Assembly (NCBI RefSeq): GCF_017916365.1
Contig: NZ_JAFMSU010000004.1
Location: 1-64,000 of the forward strand
Source: Rufibacter roseolus
GTDB lineage: Bacteria > Bacteroidota > Bacteroidia > Cytophagales > Hymenobacteraceae
Direction of reading: 5' to 3'
Length of the DNA stretch: 64,000 bases
Numbering within the stretch: position 1 is the first letter of the stretch; each line of letters starts with the position of its first letter. Below the pieces are notes generated by a model. The model worked only from the letters and a program-made list of their open reading frames with translations. It did no database searches and was not told the origin of the DNA. Shown here piece after piece: positions 18,041 through 27,303 of this stretch. Position numbers and translations under genes: made by a program.

Positions 18041-18938
18041 TTACTGCGTGGGACCGGTATCCGTCTTTGCCTCAAGAGCGGATTCTATGCTGTCCGGCAG
18101 ATTTGCGAGTAGGTCATACCCCGTAGCTGCTTCGATTGCATCCACAGTAGTCCTGTAAGTAGACCAGGAGGAGTTGACGGAGTTGATGTTCGGGGTATTC
18201 ACCGCAATCACCCTCGTGCTCGCGGTGACTCTATTCACGTCATCTGTGCCTTCCGGCAATACCACGACTACCTTCCAAATTCTGGCTGGGAACGGTGACC
18301 CTTCCGTTGTCTAGGGTGGTCACCCTGCCATTACTGCCTGTGCCGCCAGCACCGTAGCTCCCCATGATCACGTACACTTCGTTGCCCGCTTGCACCAGGG
18401 AACGTGTATAGTCCTCCAACCTCGCCCAGGTTTGTTGGTTATTGTTAGGTGCCTGAGGGATCATGTTTGTCATCAGGAAAGTGGCAGAGTTGTCTTCAAC
18501 GGTCTTAGTTCTGTCAGCGGAGGGAGTGTTGTGTCCTCTATCAAACCCACTGCCACGATAGCTGTCCTCATCCACTTGGTACCATCCGGATGGCAGGGAA
18601 GTGTCTGCCCTGAAGTCATCCTGCCGGGGTGCATTCCCCAGCCAATCCGCAGTGATATGCCAGCTCACCCAGTTCGGCGTGCCCCTGTCTCTGCTGTAGG
18701 ACAGGGCATACTGGGGTTTCTCCATTAGGTAATTGTTGGTGTTGTCTACTTCTGTAGTAGCATGGCTGGGGTTTCCTAGGGTGAGATGCTCACTGAAGAC
18801 CAAGTCCAGTGACTTCTTAGGGATTACCTCTGACTCTTTACAACCGATCAGCACTAAGCAGAAGAGGGTGAAATAGGTAAACTGTTTCCTGATGGCGGGG
18901 ATGACATAGATCATAGTCGCTTTTACCCTGAGAATCAT
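18041..18938 (-). pseudogene. NucA-family DNA/RNA non-specific endonuclease lipoprotein, frameshifted
   Basis: The N-terminus is a lipoprotein signal ending in 'LVLIGC' (Cys33 if translation starts at 18938; ATG 18914 is an alternative start). The beta-beta-alpha-metal nuclease core is present: catalytic 'DRGHNTPSADR' (residues 133-143) and the metal-binding helix 'NMIPQAPNNNQQTWARLE'. At about 18279-18281 the frame breaks. Reading one A fewer on the minus strand turns 'PSQNLEG' into 'PSQIWKVVVV' and joins the remaining ~80 residues ('LPEGTDDVNR', 'YDLLANLPDSI') ending at 18041. Total length minus one is a multiple of three (298 residues). The catalytic centre precedes the break, but the C-terminal third is normally part of the fold, so the product is probably inactive unless this is a sequencing error. 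The inhibitor gene follows directly. Confidence 0.82.
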
Positions 18939-18968
18939 GATATGGTTCTTCTCTCAGCGCCTAACTTC

Positions 18969-19124
18969 TCACAACTCAGGCCTCATCAAACCCTGAAGGT
19001 GGATTTCCTCGACACTACGTAGGTATATCACGATGGTATTCAGGTTAGAGTGACCGAGCAGCTGCTGCATAAGCTTTAGATTCTGCGTCTCTGTGAAGAC
19101 ATTTACCTATGTTGCATGATGAGA
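18969..19124 (-). pseudogene. relic of tyrosine recombinase C-terminus
   Basis: Reading the minus strand from about 19124 to a stop at 18969-18971 gives 'HHAT', an in-frame TAG (19107-19109), then 'NLKLMQQLLGHSNLNTIVIY' followed by 'LRSVEE'. This matches the end of phage-integrase-type recombinases: the box-II His in 'LLGHSN' and the nucleophilic Tyr in 'IVIYL'. The N-terminal parts are gone. It marks a former integrative element beside the nuclease pair. Confidence 0.7.
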
Positions 19125-19525
19125 ACTATTAAGTTTCTTATCACCCAATCAGACTTCGTCTAGACTACTCCTAAAGTAATGGTAATCCCTAGTTAAAGGA
19201 GAGATTCATTGGCATCCAGTTTCATGATTCGGTTAAGAAAACTTCTTTGCTATCTGCATAAAGCAAACCGTTGAAAGCTCAGGAAAAGGCATTTTGGGTA
19301 GTTCTTTGATATTGAAAGTGAGGTTTGGCAAGGAAAAAAGGTAGTTAAGTAAGTCTTCCAATTCCAATCCTACTCAGATACTACCAATAATAGTCAATGA
19401 GTCAAAAGCAATTGGCAACTATCACTTCCAGCATATTAACGATTAGAGTTTCATTAAAGTCAAAAAGCAAAACATAGCAAAACAACTATTGCGCATGATT
19501 CTTCTTTCTTTATAATTTATCAACT
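19125..19525. other. intergenic, no supported gene
   Basis: An AT-rich region between the recombinase relic and the next gene. Only fragmentary frames occur; more integrase sequence was looked for and not recognised. No RNA gene or repeat was seen. Confidence 0.45.
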
Positions 19526-20140
19526 ATGGAAAAGGATAGTCTATCTACTAAAGAGATGCTACTGAATATCGCCTCCATGCGGAAAAAAGCCCTTGCCCTA
19601 TCGGAAAGCGGAAAGCGGTACTCTCATTTGCTTAAGCTCATTTTAGAAAAGGATTTCTTCTATGATGAGAACCAGCCGATGCCTTCCCTGAAGGAGCTTT
19701 GTCAAACTTCAGGGCTTAAATCCGGCAAGGTAAGGAAGTTCCTTGAGGAGGTGTACAATGACCTAGTACTAGACTATGAGACAAAGCCGGTATTCACCCT
19801 CTCCAAGGTGCGTTATGAGTTTTACCTGCGGGGATGGGACAAGAAGGTCTTAGACATGGAAGTAGATTGTTTGCCTGTCATCCCTAGAGCAGGAGAGGAG
19901 ATCGAGATTCCCTTTTTCTCGGCTTATCTCAAAGTGAAACATTTTTTTGTAGAGAAAATTAGGTATAGGTTTGAGGAAGACACTCAATACGTTACCATAT
20001 GGTTACAAAAAGGATTTTACAACCCCTATTGGGAATTCAGGAAAGCTCAAGCTGTTGAAGAGGATGAAATATCAACCTTTGAAGCACTTGAACTGGAAGA
20101 CTTTGAGTTGAAGCGTAGATTACGAGTTGGAAGAAACTAG
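19526..20140 (+). CDS. hypothetical protein, HTH-like, mobile-element type
   Basis: A 204-residue soluble protein from ATG 19526. The N-terminal ~90 residues are helical and charged. The segment 'PSLKELCQTSGLKSGKVRKF' has helix-turn-helix spacing and is followed by 'LEEVYNDLV', as in small DNA-binding or replication-associated proteins. The rest is mixed alpha-beta with a strongly acidic tail. I do not recognise a named family. Its position between an integrase relic and a primase-like gene suggests it came in with an integrated element. Confidence 0.6.
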   Translation: MEKDSLSTKEMLLNIASMRKKALALSESGKRYSHLLKLILEKDFFYDENQPMPSLKELCQTSGLKSGKVRKFLEEVYNDLVLDYETKPVFTLSKVRYEFYLRGWDKKVLDMEVDCLPVIPRAGEEIEIPFFSAYLKVKHFFVEKIRYRFEEDTQYVTIWLQKGFYNPYWEFRKAQAVEEDEISTFEALELEDFELKRRLRVGRN

Positions 20141-20251
20141 CTAAACCAGCCTTAATCTTTGCACAATCTCACCTTTACTCAATTCTTTAATCGGTTCCAC
20201 AATGAATTTGGGGTGGAATAATTTGGGGGCATCTCTTTGAACTAAGCTGCT

Positions 20252-21247
20252 TCACCTTACAGGAGGAAGTCTCAACAGGAAGTCTGCAATATCCAGCCCC
20301 TCTTCCTTCTGGTCCCTGCTGGAAATCCGTTCCAGCAGATCAGAGACGGTGAATAAGCCAATAGACTCCAAAGCAGCTGCTTTTTTCGTCCATTTCTCGA
20401 AGCCCCCTAGATCCGGGAAGAGGGTTACGTTTCTATCTTTAAGGACCTTGCAGCGTTCCTTCGTCAACGAAGATAGGCCTCCTACCGCGAGCCAGATATA
20501 TCTAGGGAGGTAGACCGAGCAGATGATGGCGCTTTTTTCACTTTCCACAATTGCCACAGGTTTGTTTGGAAAACGTTTCAACAGGTGCTCCCCAAAGAGG
20601 CATTGTTTTAGCGTGAAATCGTCGCCTTCTAAGGCCTTGTGTACCCAATAAATCCGGTTATAGGGCTTTTTCACCCTCTTTCCCGTTTCTCTGTCATAAA
20701 GCATAATTTTACCGGTCCTGATTCTTCCTTCTGCGTCCACTTGCCAGAAGACCGTGGCGCCAGGCCACTTTTTAGAGGTACCCAGTTGGTACTGGGAAAT
20801 CAATCTATTAGCTACTTTCAAGCCGAATTTTTCCCTTAAGAAAAGGGCAAAATTGTTCTTTCCATAAAGCCGGCAAGTTGCCTTAAGCTTTTCCTTTGGG
20901 ATAGATGAAATGAGATCCTTTCTTTGTTCTTCGGCAGTATATCTCCATTTAACCTTCTGCAGAGTAAATTTGGATGGAGCAGGGGCTGTTTCCGTATTGC
21001 TGTTGCTTCTGCCATATTGGGCTGAAGATTTATTCCGATCAGGGTTGTCAAGGAAATATGCCCTCGGTGTATAATGGTACCCGCACTTGTTTTCCCTGTT
21101 GCAGCTACCAACCGTGCGATGCAGGTATTCCCCGGTTTCGGTATCAATATAGCGCGTGAACTGACGTTTCACTAGGCAATTAGGGCAGGTGAACCTTGTT
21201 CCTTTGCCAGTACCATAAGGTTGTAGAGTAAATTTATAGTGGTTCAT
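20252..21247 (-). CDS. DUF6371-like protein: zinc-ribbon plus TOPRIM-like (primase-type)
   Basis: A 331-residue protein. Residues 1-65 contain Cys pairs consistent with a zinc ribbon ('FTCPNCLVKRQF', 'GSCNRENKCGYHY'). The C-terminal half has features of a TOPRIM-like domain: 'PVAIVESEKSAIICS', with a Glu followed by hydrophobics, 'WLAVGGLSSL', and an Asp-rich 'VTLFPDLGG'. Bacteroidota mobile elements often encode such proteins, annotated DUF6371, presumed to act in element replication or transfer. The family name is given from memory and the function is inference. It ends divergent from the HTH-like gene and is followed downstream by unrelated DNA, so it is probably a remnant module of a larger element. 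Confidence 0.68.
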   Translation of the reverse strand: MNHYKFTLQPYGTGKGTRFTCPNCLVKRQFTRYIDTETGEYLHRTVGSCNRENKCGYHYTPRAYFLDNPDRNKSSAQYGRSNSNTETAPAPSKFTLQKVKWRYTAEEQRKDLISSIPKEKLKATCRLYGKNNFALFLREKFGLKVANRLISQYQLGTSKKWPGATVFWQVDAEGRIRTGKIMLYDRETGKRVKKPYNRIYWVHKALEGDDFTLKQCLFGEHLLKRFPNKPVAIVESEKSAIICSVYLPRYIWLAVGGLSSLTKERCKVLKDRNVTLFPDLGGFEKWTKKAAALESIGLFTVSDLLERISSRDQKEEGLDIADFLLRLPPVR

Positions 21248-21380
21248 CTACATTAAAGGCAATAAGACCATCATATTCTTTCTTTAGCTCCTGATACCCT
21301 ATGCATTCGCTGCCGTTCAACTGCATGCAGGACAGATCCAGCAGGCGGCGATGTTGCCTGAGTAGCTTCTACCCTTTACT

Positions 21381-22649
21381 TTATAGAACTAGCCATTCCA
21401 TCAACTCTCTGCTTAGAGCAACCTGCCATTCTTTGATCGAACTGCCAATGCTCAAGGTAATGACAGAACATTCATTATCTGTTACCTTGTCTTCTTTCGG
21501 ATGAAGGTATCGGCCACACAAAATGGTCGATTTTTCTCCCGGATATACTAGCGCCACCTTCTCAGTATGGTAATATTGATGGTACACATATAGCTGCCGC
21601 AGATCATCGGGCGAGGGGTTATAGCCGTTCAGGTTTTTCCATTTGGTATCTAATACTGCATAGTTCTCTCCGTCTCGCTTTATCAAAATATCTGGCCTAA
21701 TGGAGGACCGGTTGCCGCTCTGGGGCTTCCAGAAATATTTGGTGGTTTGGGCAGTGGCGGTAAATTCTGGGTGTTGCTTCAGGAAATACTTTTTGAGGGT
21801 CATAAAAATGAAGGTCTCCCAAAGCAGGTTCATGTCAAAGAGGAGTGCCAGCACATGATTAGTGCCTCTGGCTACATCTGGGTGATAGTTCAGTAAAAGA
21901 AGACGGGCGATCTCAATGGCTTTCCGGTAAGGCTCGGTTTTGCGGTTATAGACTAGCTTGTTAAAAGTAGTCTCTGTGACAATGAGTTCTGGCATCTCAG
22001 GGAAGGTTAATAGCAGCGCACCAATTTTGCTGTGCAGGCTGGCATTGGTGTTAATCTGCTGGAGCAGCCCTAGGGTCTTGTAAAGGATAGCATGCCATTG
22101 GTGCACTACATCATAGGTGTTGTACTGGACATAAAACCTTTCCTGGTGGGTAAGATTCTGCTGGAGGTGTTTGCTGAATTGAAGGCTACCTTTTAAGGCA
22201 GTGCTATTGCCTTCTACTTTTCTGTATTTCTTAATAAGACCCCGGTGCAGGAGGTACTCTACTTCCTTCAGGAAAAGCTCAAAGTACAAGTCAAGAATAG
22301 AGTTGCTTTTTAAGGCAAGCGAAGAACTAGTAGGAGCCGTGACATCAAAGATGCCTACTGCTTTTAACATGTCTAATAGCATGTTCCGCCAATGCTCTTC
22401 TGTCTTGGTGCCTTCACTTGGCATTTTGTCTGCTTTGGGTAAGATTTCTATGGTGGTGCCTCCTACCTGAATCACACCTACATATCCATTGAATTTCACC
22501 CCCTGATGAATAAGGGAATAATAAGGCAAGCCCTGCTCCCCGTAAAACGCCTGCAGTGCCTTTAACTGAGATTCCGTTAAAGACTTGGGTCCCTTGCCAA
22601 GGCGCAGGCTTTCGTGCTCATAGACAATGATAGAGGATGCGGCAGGCAT
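21381..22649 (-). CDS. mcrC: McrC, nuclease subunit of McrBC restriction system
   Basis: A 422-residue protein of the McrC family. The C-terminal PD-(D/E)XK nuclease is visible as 'IRPDILIKRDGENYAVLDTK', with Asp, Asp and Lys at the catalytic spacing. The N-terminal beta-rich region ('YVGVIQVGGTTIEILPK') is the McrB-contacting domain of the family. The gene begins three bases after the mcrB stop, so the two are co-transcribed. McrBC cuts DNA with modified cytosines, using McrB NTP hydrolysis to bring two recognition sites together. The gene appears intact. Confidence 0.92.
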   Translation of the reverse strand: MPAASSIIVYEHESLRLGKGPKSLTESQLKALQAFYGEQGLPYYSLIHQGVKFNGYVGVIQVGGTTIEILPKADKMPSEGTKTEEHWRNMLLDMLKAVGIFDVTAPTSSSLALKSNSILDLYFELFLKEVEYLLHRGLIKKYRKVEGNSTALKGSLQFSKHLQQNLTHQERFYVQYNTYDVVHQWHAILYKTLGLLQQINTNASLHSKIGALLLTFPEMPELIVTETTFNKLVYNRKTEPYRKAIEIARLLLLNYHPDVARGTNHVLALLFDMNLLWETFIFMTLKKYFLKQHPEFTATAQTTKYFWKPQSGNRSSIRPDILIKRDGENYAVLDTKWKNLNGYNPSPDDLRQLYVYHQYYHTEKVALVYPGEKSTILCGRYLHPKEDKVTDNECSVITLSIGSSIKEWQVALSRELMEWLVL

Positions 22650-22652
22650 GGG

Positions 22653-25295
22653 CTATTTCCGGAGTAAAGCATTTACTGCAGAGATGAATTCAGCATCAGA
22701 AAGGTGAAGCAAATTGGTAAGCCGGTACACGGGCCTGCTGCTTAAGTCGCTGCTTCCATAGTCTTCAAATTCAGCGAACAAGTTGTCTGTTACCTGGTAC
22801 TGTAACGCTTCTTTCTCAAAGAAGGCTTTGCCAAGTACCAAGCCAATTTTACCGAAATCACCGAAGAAATACTCTTGTAGTAAGGGGTTGATTTTATTCT
22901 GGAAAACTGCCTTAAGGCCAGCCAAGTTGTGAACGCCCATAAAGAAGCTGTGCCCAATCAGGTGGTCTTTGTCCAGGAGTTTCTCAATGCGCTTATTGAT
23001 GGTGTGCAGCAGGTCTGCCAAGTGAATACCGGCTACTTCGCCCCCTTCTGCTGAAAGCTTTCCTTCTGTTGTGATGAGTTCTGGTCTGGGCGGCATTTCC
23101 TCAAAGCTGAACCGTCTGCGCAAAGCGGTGTCTAAGGCTTCTACGCTCCGGTCTGCGGTATTCATGGTACCAATGATGAAGAGATTGGCGGGCACTCCAA
23201 ACTTCTCTTTGCTGTAGGGAAGGGTTATTTGCAAGGCTTCATCCTTGCCTAGTCTTTTATCTTCTTCAACGAGCGTAATTAGTTCTCCAAAGATCTGTGA
23301 TACATTTCCTCTATTGATTTCATCGATAATGATTATCACGGGTTCTGCTTCAAAGGAGTGGCTTTTAATCGCTTCTGTATAAACCCCTGAGTTGAACTTC
23401 TTCTCTATCTCTTCATCATTAAAATTTACAATCGCTTTTTCTTCAGCTAATGCAGCATCCGGTTGAAAATTGGTCTCAAACTCTTTTATGCCCTTAAATA
23501 CAGCATAAAATTCTGTTAATCTGATAGAGATTTGAACAGTATCCATAATTTGTTGAAGGTCATTTATCTCGCTGGCACTATTAAACTTGTCATACAACTT
23601 CTGTAAATGTTCTTTCCTTAGCGGAGCAGAGCTTGTAGCTATAGATTCCTTATGCCTGGCAATGATTGAGTTATTGCTATTTATTTCTTTGATTTCTATA
23701 TCGCTACCTCTGATTGATTTAAAAATGGGCTTTATTCCTTGGCTAATCTTACTTTGCACATCTGAAATAAAAGCATCATATAAATCATCAAAAGTATATT
23801 CATCAATACTATGATCTTGGTTCGCAAATACTTGATAGCAGTTTTGAGCTGCTAATGCGCACGCCTTTTTGAAAATACCTCCTATTACTTCGTAATTGAT
23901 AGAGTCTCCTTCCTTCTTTGGAGTAACAGGCTTTATCCCCTCAATAAAATCTTCATAGCTCATGCTCTGGTGAAAGGTGGTAAAGACTATCTGCCCAGCA
24001 GCCACCTTCTTATCAAACTCATTTTTAAGTTCAATCCGGGTTTTGCCCTCTACCGGAAAGCCGCAAATGGCCAAAGCCTTATTGACCGTGTGGTAGGTTT
24101 TGCCGGTTCCCGGCGGGCCAAACAGAATCTGGTTTAGAGGTTGATTATGCTGGGGCAAAATTGCTTCCTTCTTATCTGGTGCTGGGATCATTTCTTCTGT
24201 CGTAAAATCATAGAAGTTTGCTCTGTACGCTTTATCAAAGGCTGCTTTCCTAAAAACAGGGTTGTCATATTCTTTAGGCTTCGCACTTTTTTTGTCGTGT
24301 TGTTCATTGGAAACCGCTTCTTTGAGGGCGGGGTAATGTTGAAGAACCGTTGCCGCAGAAGTGTCTTTAATCCAAACGGGATTTTTACCACCCGAAAAAT
24401 AGGAACTATCTGCGCCGGGCACCTCATAGCCTTCAGGGGCGATGAAAGAAAACTGACCATTGCCAAGGACTAAGCAATACCTGCGCCCTATATGAAAGCT
24501 TAGTTGTCCGGACTTTGTACTAAATACCAGGTTAGGTGTATCTGTAATGCCTAAGTCCTCAGTGAGCTGGTCCAGCGTCTCGAAATAAAAGGTGAGGTCA
24601 GATGGAGAAAACTTCTTCAGGTAGTTCCTGAACTCCCTTTCAGCTTCTTCAATGCTTTTGTCCAGCATTCGGTAGAGGATGTCCTGTGCCAATATTTTAT
24701 GTTGGGGGTCTGGGTACCCGTCTGCGGGCAGCAGGTGGTTTACTAGTGCAATCAGCTCTGCATCTATATTCTCCTTGATTAACTTGTTTACCAACTCAAG
24801 GTAATGGGGATATTTTTCGCCAGGAGGTTTAGGCTTTATGCCCAGTAATTTACAGTACTTCTGATAGAAGGTGTCCTTATAAAATGGGTACTTATCTGGA
24901 TTATGAAAAGCCAGAAGAGTAGCCATGGTTCTCTCATCCTGGTGGTGCGAGTGCTTTTCATTTGGCTGTAGTTCCCGGTAGATTTTTAAGGTTTCTGTAC
25001 TATACCTACTTAAGCGTTCTTCTAAGGGTAATTCCTCATTGAATAATACTTTTAAGCAACTTCTAGTTTGTTCTGGCCTGTCTTTCGCAAGGTGACGAAT
25101 GACACCTATACCATTATGGAAAATGAGATTCCCATAATTGATGCTTTTTATCTCTTCATAAATATCTGGAGCATCCAGGTTGGGTCGGCCTTTGAATTGG
25201 TTTACTAAACTCCATTTGTAGCTTTCTTCTGCCAGCGTGTTCTCTTGAAGGTGGCTTTTGTATTTTTCTATAAGTGTGGTGATAGAATCTACCAT
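22653..25295 (-). CDS. mcrB: McrB, AAA+ NTPase of McrBC restriction system
   Basis: An 880-residue protein. The AAA+ core begins near residue 388 with Walker A 'LFGPPGTGKTYHT', has Walker B 'IIIIDEINRGNVSQIFGEL' near 655, and the McrB hallmark 'GTMNTADRSVEALDTALRRR' near 710. A ~170-residue insert separates Walker A and B, longer than in the E. coli protein. Its local DNA is AT-rich and has many Asn and Ile codons. The N-terminal ~370 residues hold 'LLAFHNPDKYPFYKDTFY', a motif typical of McrB-like proteins, and probably form the specificity module that recognises modified DNA. Restriction of methylated foreign DNA together with McrC is the expected role. Confidence 0.92.
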   Translation of the reverse strand: MVDSITTLIEKYKSHLQENTLAEESYKWSLVNQFKGRPNLDAPDIYEEIKSINYGNLIFHNGIGVIRHLAKDRPEQTRSCLKVLFNEELPLEERLSRYSTETLKIYRELQPNEKHSHHQDERTMATLLAFHNPDKYPFYKDTFYQKYCKLLGIKPKPPGEKYPHYLELVNKLIKENIDAELIALVNHLLPADGYPDPQHKILAQDILYRMLDKSIEEAEREFRNYLKKFSPSDLTFYFETLDQLTEDLGITDTPNLVFSTKSGQLSFHIGRRYCLVLGNGQFSFIAPEGYEVPGADSSYFSGGKNPVWIKDTSAATVLQHYPALKEAVSNEQHDKKSAKPKEYDNPVFRKAAFDKAYRANFYDFTTEEMIPAPDKKEAILPQHNQPLNQILFGPPGTGKTYHTVNKALAICGFPVEGKTRIELKNEFDKKVAAGQIVFTTFHQSMSYEDFIEGIKPVTPKKEGDSINYEVIGGIFKKACALAAQNCYQVFANQDHSIDEYTFDDLYDAFISDVQSKISQGIKPIFKSIRGSDIEIKEINSNNSIIARHKESIATSSAPLRKEHLQKLYDKFNSASEINDLQQIMDTVQISIRLTEFYAVFKGIKEFETNFQPDAALAEEKAIVNFNDEEIEKKFNSGVYTEAIKSHSFEAEPVIIIIDEINRGNVSQIFGELITLVEEDKRLGKDEALQITLPYSKEKFGVPANLFIIGTMNTADRSVEALDTALRRRFSFEEMPPRPELITTEGKLSAEGGEVAGIHLADLLHTINKRIEKLLDKDHLIGHSFFMGVHNLAGLKAVFQNKINPLLQEYFFGDFGKIGLVLGKAFFEKEALQYQVTDNLFAEFEDYGSSDLSSRPVYRLTNLLHLSDAEFISAVNALLRK

Positions 25296-25725
25296 GAAGT
25301 GGGCATCTTACTTTTAAATTTTATATTTAATATTTGTCTGTATGGTGGACCGTAAATCCCTGTTAAGGAGCTGTTTTTGGGAAAGCAGCCCTTAAACAGG
25401 AATTTGATGGTTCTAAACTTAAACAATAAAATTGATTTCGCCTGATTGCCCCTCTTACTAAACTTCCATTAGGCGTGCCTCCTGTTTCAGGTCTGTTTTT
25501 TAGAAAATGGGCCTAAAATACGACTGTTACCAAACTGGCCTAATGACTATAAAAACTTATCTCAAGCACGGGGGAGCTATCCTCCTGAGGATAAGCCTAA
25601 AGAGGAAAAAACAAGCATTGTTCTTAAGCGAAAAAAGGAGGCAGGGCTACCGCATTTCACTTACTTATTATATCTTGTAAGATTTATACTTACCACACAG
25701 ATTACCTTTTCAATACCCAGCAGCA
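25296..25725. other. divergent promoter region between mcrB and hsdM
   Basis: A 430-bp spacer between two outward-facing restriction operons; no gene is seen. A short palindrome ATCTTGTAAGAT (25672-25683) lies 43 bases before hsdM. It could be an operator, but nothing confirms it. Confidence 0.45.
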
Positions 25726-27303
25726 ATGTCTGAAAACAACAAGAAACAATTAGAACAACAACTCTGGAACATTGCCAACACGCTGAGAGGCAAAATGGAC
25801 GCTGATGAGTTCCGGGATTATATCTTAGGCTTTATCTTCTACAAGTACCTGTCTGAGAAGATGGAGCTGTACGCAAACAAAATCCTGACCGAGGACGGCC
25901 TTACCTACCATGACATAGACGAGGCCACCGAGGAAGGGCAGGAGTACCTGGAGGCCATCAAGGAAGAGGCGGTACATAGTCTGGGTTACTTCCTGAAGCC
26001 TTCTGAGCTGTTCAGTGAGATGGCGAAGAAGGGCAACTCAGACAACAAAGAAGAAGGCACCAGCAACTTTATTCTGGACGAGCTCACGCAGGTGCTCAAG
26101 CACATTGAGCAGAGCACCATGGGCACCGAGAGTGAGGACGACTTCAACAAGCTGTTCGAGGATTTGGACCTGACCTCTACCAAGCTGGGCCGTACCGAGG
26201 CAGCCAAGAACGACCTTATTGCCAAAGTGCTGGGCCACTTGAACAAGATTGACTTTAAGCTGCAAGACACCGAGGCCGATGTGCTGGGCGATGCCTATGA
26301 GTACCTGATTGGGCAGTTCGCAAGTGGGGCGGGCAAGAAGGCCGGGGAGTTCTACACGCCGCAGGAAGTGTCTAAGGTGCTGGCCAAGCTGGTGACCACG
26401 GGCAAGACCAAGCTGAAATCTGTCTATGACCCTACCTGCGGCTCGGGCTCGCTCTTGCTGCGCGTGGCCAAAGAAGTGCAGGAGGTTTCCAAATTCTACG
26501 GACAGGAGCTGAACCGCACCACCTACAACCTGGCCCGCATGAACATGATTCTGCATGATGTGCACTTCCAAAAGTTTGACATCCGGCAGGACGATACATT
26601 GGAGCACCCGCAGCACCTGGGGCAGGAGTTTGAGGCCATTGTGGCCAATCCGCCGTTCTCCGCGCAGTGGAGTGCCAACCCCTTGCACATGTCCGACGAC
26701 CGCTTCAGCCAGTATGGCAAGTTGGCTCCAGGGTCCAAAGCAGATTTTGCCTTTGTGCAGCACATGGTGCACCACCTGGCCGAGAACGGAACCATGGCGG
26801 TGGTATTGCCTCACGGGGTGCTGTTCAGGGGCGGGGCCGAAGCGCACATCCGCCAGTACCTCATTGAAGACCGCAACTACTTAGATGCCGTGATTGGCTT
26901 GCCTGCCAACATCTTCTATGGCACGGGTATTCCTACTTGTATTCTGGTGTTAAAGAAATGTCGAGAGCAGGCCGATAACATTCTTTTCATTGATGCCAGC
27001 CAACATTGTGGCAAGGAGAAGACACAGAACTACTTACGACCAGAGGATATTGAGAAAATTATTTCTACATACCGTAAGCGCCACCCCGAAAACAAGTACA
27101 GCCATGTTGCTCCTTTGAGCGAGGTGAAGGAAAACGACTTTAACCTGAACATACCGCGGTACGTGGACACCTTTGCCGAAGAAGAAGCTATTGACCTACA
27201 GGAAGTAGCCACAGCCCTGGCTGCAATAGAAATAGAAATGCAGGAAACAGACAGCACTATTGCCTCTTTTTGTGAAGAATTAGGAATTGCTAAACCTTTT
27301 TAA
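25726..27303 (+). CDS. hsdM: type I restriction-modification methyltransferase subunit
   Basis: A 525-residue N6-adenine methyltransferase. The N-terminal helical domain starts 'QLWNIANTLRGKMDADEFRD'. The SAM-binding motif 'DPTCGSGSLLL' lies near residue 235, the catalytic NPPF motif ('IVANPPFSAQW') near residue 307, and 'KAGEFYTPQEVSKVL' is the conserved segment before the catalytic domain. Two HsdM subunits with one HsdS methylate the host target, and adding HsdR allows restriction. Its TAA shares one base with the hsdS ATG, indicating translational coupling. Confidence 0.95.
   Translation: MSENNKKQLEQQLWNIANTLRGKMDADEFRDYILGFIFYKYLSEKMELYANKILTEDGLTYHDIDEATEEGQEYLEAIKEEAVHSLGYFLKPSELFSEMAKKGNSDNKEEGTSNFILDELTQVLKHIEQSTMGTESEDDFNKLFEDLDLTSTKLGRTEAAKNDLIAKVLGHLNKIDFKLQDTEADVLGDAYEYLIGQFASGAGKKAGEFYTPQEVSKVLAKLVTTGKTKLKSVYDPTCGSGSLLLRVAKEVQEVSKFYGQELNRTTYNLARMNMILHDVHFQKFDIRQDDTLEHPQHLGQEFEAIVANPPFSAQWSANPLHMSDDRFSQYGKLAPGSKADFAFVQHMVHHLAENGTMAVVLPHGVLFRGGAEAHIRQYLIEDRNYLDAVIGLPANIFYGTGIPTCILVLKKCREQADNILFIDASQHCGKEKTQNYLRPEDIEKIISTYRKRHPENKYSHVAPLSEVKENDFNLNIPRYVDTFAEEEAIDLQEVATALAAIEIEMQETDSTIASFCEELGIAKPF

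Noticed and set aside
26038-26847. Long minus-strand frame of ~269 codons inside hsdM
   Set aside because: It is the antisense shadow of GC-rich hsdM codons; hsdM has all methylase motifs.
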